A stretch of 64,000 bases of DNA, from NCBI RefSeq assembly GCF_042677205.1, contig NZ_JBHTIU010000089.1:22783-86782 (forward strand), written 5' to 3'. Shown one piece after another: positions 63,151 through 64,000 of this stretch. A program made the position numbers and the translations under genes. This stretch comes from Paenibacillus_L residui. GTDB taxonomy: Bacteria > Bacillota > Bacilli > Paenibacillales > NBRC-103111. Numbering within the stretch: position 1 is the stretch's first letter; each line of letters starts with the position of its first letter. The notes beneath the pieces were generated by a model, which did no database searches, had not been told where the DNA came from, and worked only from the letters and a program-made list of their open reading frames with translations.

Positions 63151-63256
63151 TATTTATCACAACAGAAGGTTTAAGTTCATTAAGGCAAAAAAATAGATCA
63201 ACTTTCTAATTAAAGGGTTCGTTAGAAGGACGGCGACAGTCGCGTCTTCTTGAAGC

Positions 63257-63718
63257 TCAGATTCCAAACAATCCTCGCCCTATTACATTGGCTGATATGG
63301 GTTGGAGCCCAATTTCTCTTGCCCAGAGGGCAAGCTGGCCCTTATGATGGATTTCATGAGCGATAACATGCCGTAATATTTCACCTTTGGTGTAACGTCC
63401 TTCAGTCCACGATACGGACACAATTTCATTTTCACAATCATCAGACCATGTATTTAGGAATACTTCTGTTTCTTTGATCCATGAATCGGAAAGTTCTTTA
63501 ACTTGTTCAAGTGTCTTATAGTTCTCAAACTGGATTTGGATATCCGGCCTGCCTTGTATTCCGCGAATCCAACTATATTCCACATCACAAATATGGAAAA
63601 GTATATAAAGAATACAGCTTGGTCCACGATTACGCAGCAATTCCTCCTCCGGGACTTGCTTGAATAATTCAAACCATTCATTCCTTGTAAACCAGTTATA
63701 CTGAAACAACTTTATCAA
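63257..63718 (-). CDS. DinB-family protein
   Basis: 153 residues from a TTG at 63718 with AAGGGGAGA upstream; a longer in-frame ATG at 63793 (178 residues) has no clear site. Helical four-bundle of the DinB/YfiT type: the metal-binding His residues lie in ILYILFHICDVEYSW and HVIAHEIHHKGQL. Members include metal-dependent transferases of bacillithiol-type thiols and proteins of unknown activity. The reaction here is unknown. Confidence 0.88.
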   Translation of the reverse strand: MIKLFQYNWFTRNEWFELFKQVPEEELLRNRGPSCILYILFHICDVEYSWIRGIQGRPDIQIQFENYKTLEQVKELSDSWIKETEVFLNTWSDDCENEIVSVSWTEGRYTKGEILRHVIAHEIHHKGQLALWAREIGLQPISANVIGRGLFGI

Positions 63719-63966
63719 GATAAATCTCCCCTTATCAGGAATCTGTTGTTTTACCAATGGAGGGAGGCAGTTTAATATCCAGTGCATCATCAAGCTCTAA
63801 TTTCTCGAATATCATAAGTAACCATTTCTAAACTGTTTATAATTATAGAACGGGCGTTCCCTTATTTCAACAAATTAAGTACATATTTTAAAAGAGTTAA
63901 AACATTTATTTATTCAAGCTCTACAAATCCAGATATGATAGTGTAAAATCTCTGTGGGTGTAGGAA

Positions 63967-64000
63967 TTGGAAAAAGCGGATATAGAAAAAGAGCTTCTCC
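63967..64000 (+). CDS. Possible start of an unknown gene (partial, right edge)
   Basis: A TTG-led frame (MEKADIEKELL..) remains open to the right edge, preceded by AT-rich sequence with a TATGAT-like box near 63933-63938. The ribosome site is weak, so this is tentative. Confidence 0.25.
   Translation, partial: MEKADIEKELL

Overview
The window is the replication-origin region of a spore-forming, low-to-mid GC Firmicute, most likely Paenibacillus or a close relative. It has the Bacillales origin gene order (rpmH, rnpA, yidC, jag, mnmE, mnmG, rsmG, noc, parA, parB to the left; dnaA, dnaN, yaaA, recF, remB, gyrB, gyrA to the right). It also carries the sporulation protein YyaC, a CxxH/CxxC protein, YjzC, DUF4446, DUF3343 and DUF951 proteins, and an S-layer-homology surface protein. 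The genus is inferred from gene content and order; no database search was possible.

Positions 1 to about 13.12 kb look like one end of an integrated genomic island. Its right junction lies in the last codons of rlmH. A large serine recombinase reads toward that junction, and its last 30 codons are read antisense through rlmH. This is the site used by staphylococcal SCC elements, and the rlmH end here (GAACCGTATCATCGCTAA) resembles the SCC attachment motif. The island carries: a SNF2-type helicase with a PLD-like N-terminus, running off the left edge (probable defence gene); a leftward surface cassette (SLH/NHL protein, small membrane protein, ankyrin membrane protein, zinc-ribbon/LytR-CpsA-Psr fusion); an XRE regulator; and a rightward train of small genes with ArdA antirestriction protein, a RadC-like protein and unknown proteins. 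Several of these are preceded by terminator-like hairpins.

From 13.1 to 31.3 kb the chromosome is ordinary and almost all leftward: rlmH, CxxH/CxxC, htrA, walJ, yycI, yycH, walK, walR (the WalRK cell-wall regulon), an M23/LysM/G5 peptidase, a membrane protein, purA, dnaB, rplI, gdpP and a DUF2232 protein. From 31.5 to 36.5 kb there is a SurA-like protein, then a TetR/metallo-hydrolase pair divergent from a three-gene ABC exporter, with a dual TetR-type operator on the tetR promoter. From 36.5 to 43.2 kb come rpsF-ssb-rpsR, yjzC, tRNA-Ser(CGA), DUF951, an MscS channel, DUF3343, yyaC, DUF4446 and a cysteine desulfurase-like enzyme. From 43.5 to 53.2 kb lie the parAB/noc segregation genes with two parS sites, the tRNA-modification genes, and yidC/rnpA/rpmH.

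The origin is bipartite: DnaA boxes lie upstream of dnaA (53.3-53.6 kb) and again downstream of it, beside a GC-rich patch, DnaA-trio-like repeats and an AT-rich unwinding tract (55.06-55.17 kb). Genes diverge from here, so transcription follows replication on both arms. The right end has a DinB-family protein.

Intergenic DNA holds at least three repeat families: a structured, terminator-bearing repeat of about 126 bp (3.3 tandem copies at 38.5 kb, others near 13.7, 24.5, 43.3 and 52.1 kb); a short ACGGC-TATC-GCCGT hairpin repeat (21.8, 38.4, 52.0 kb); and a large imperfect palindrome of about 285 bp at 24.7 kb.
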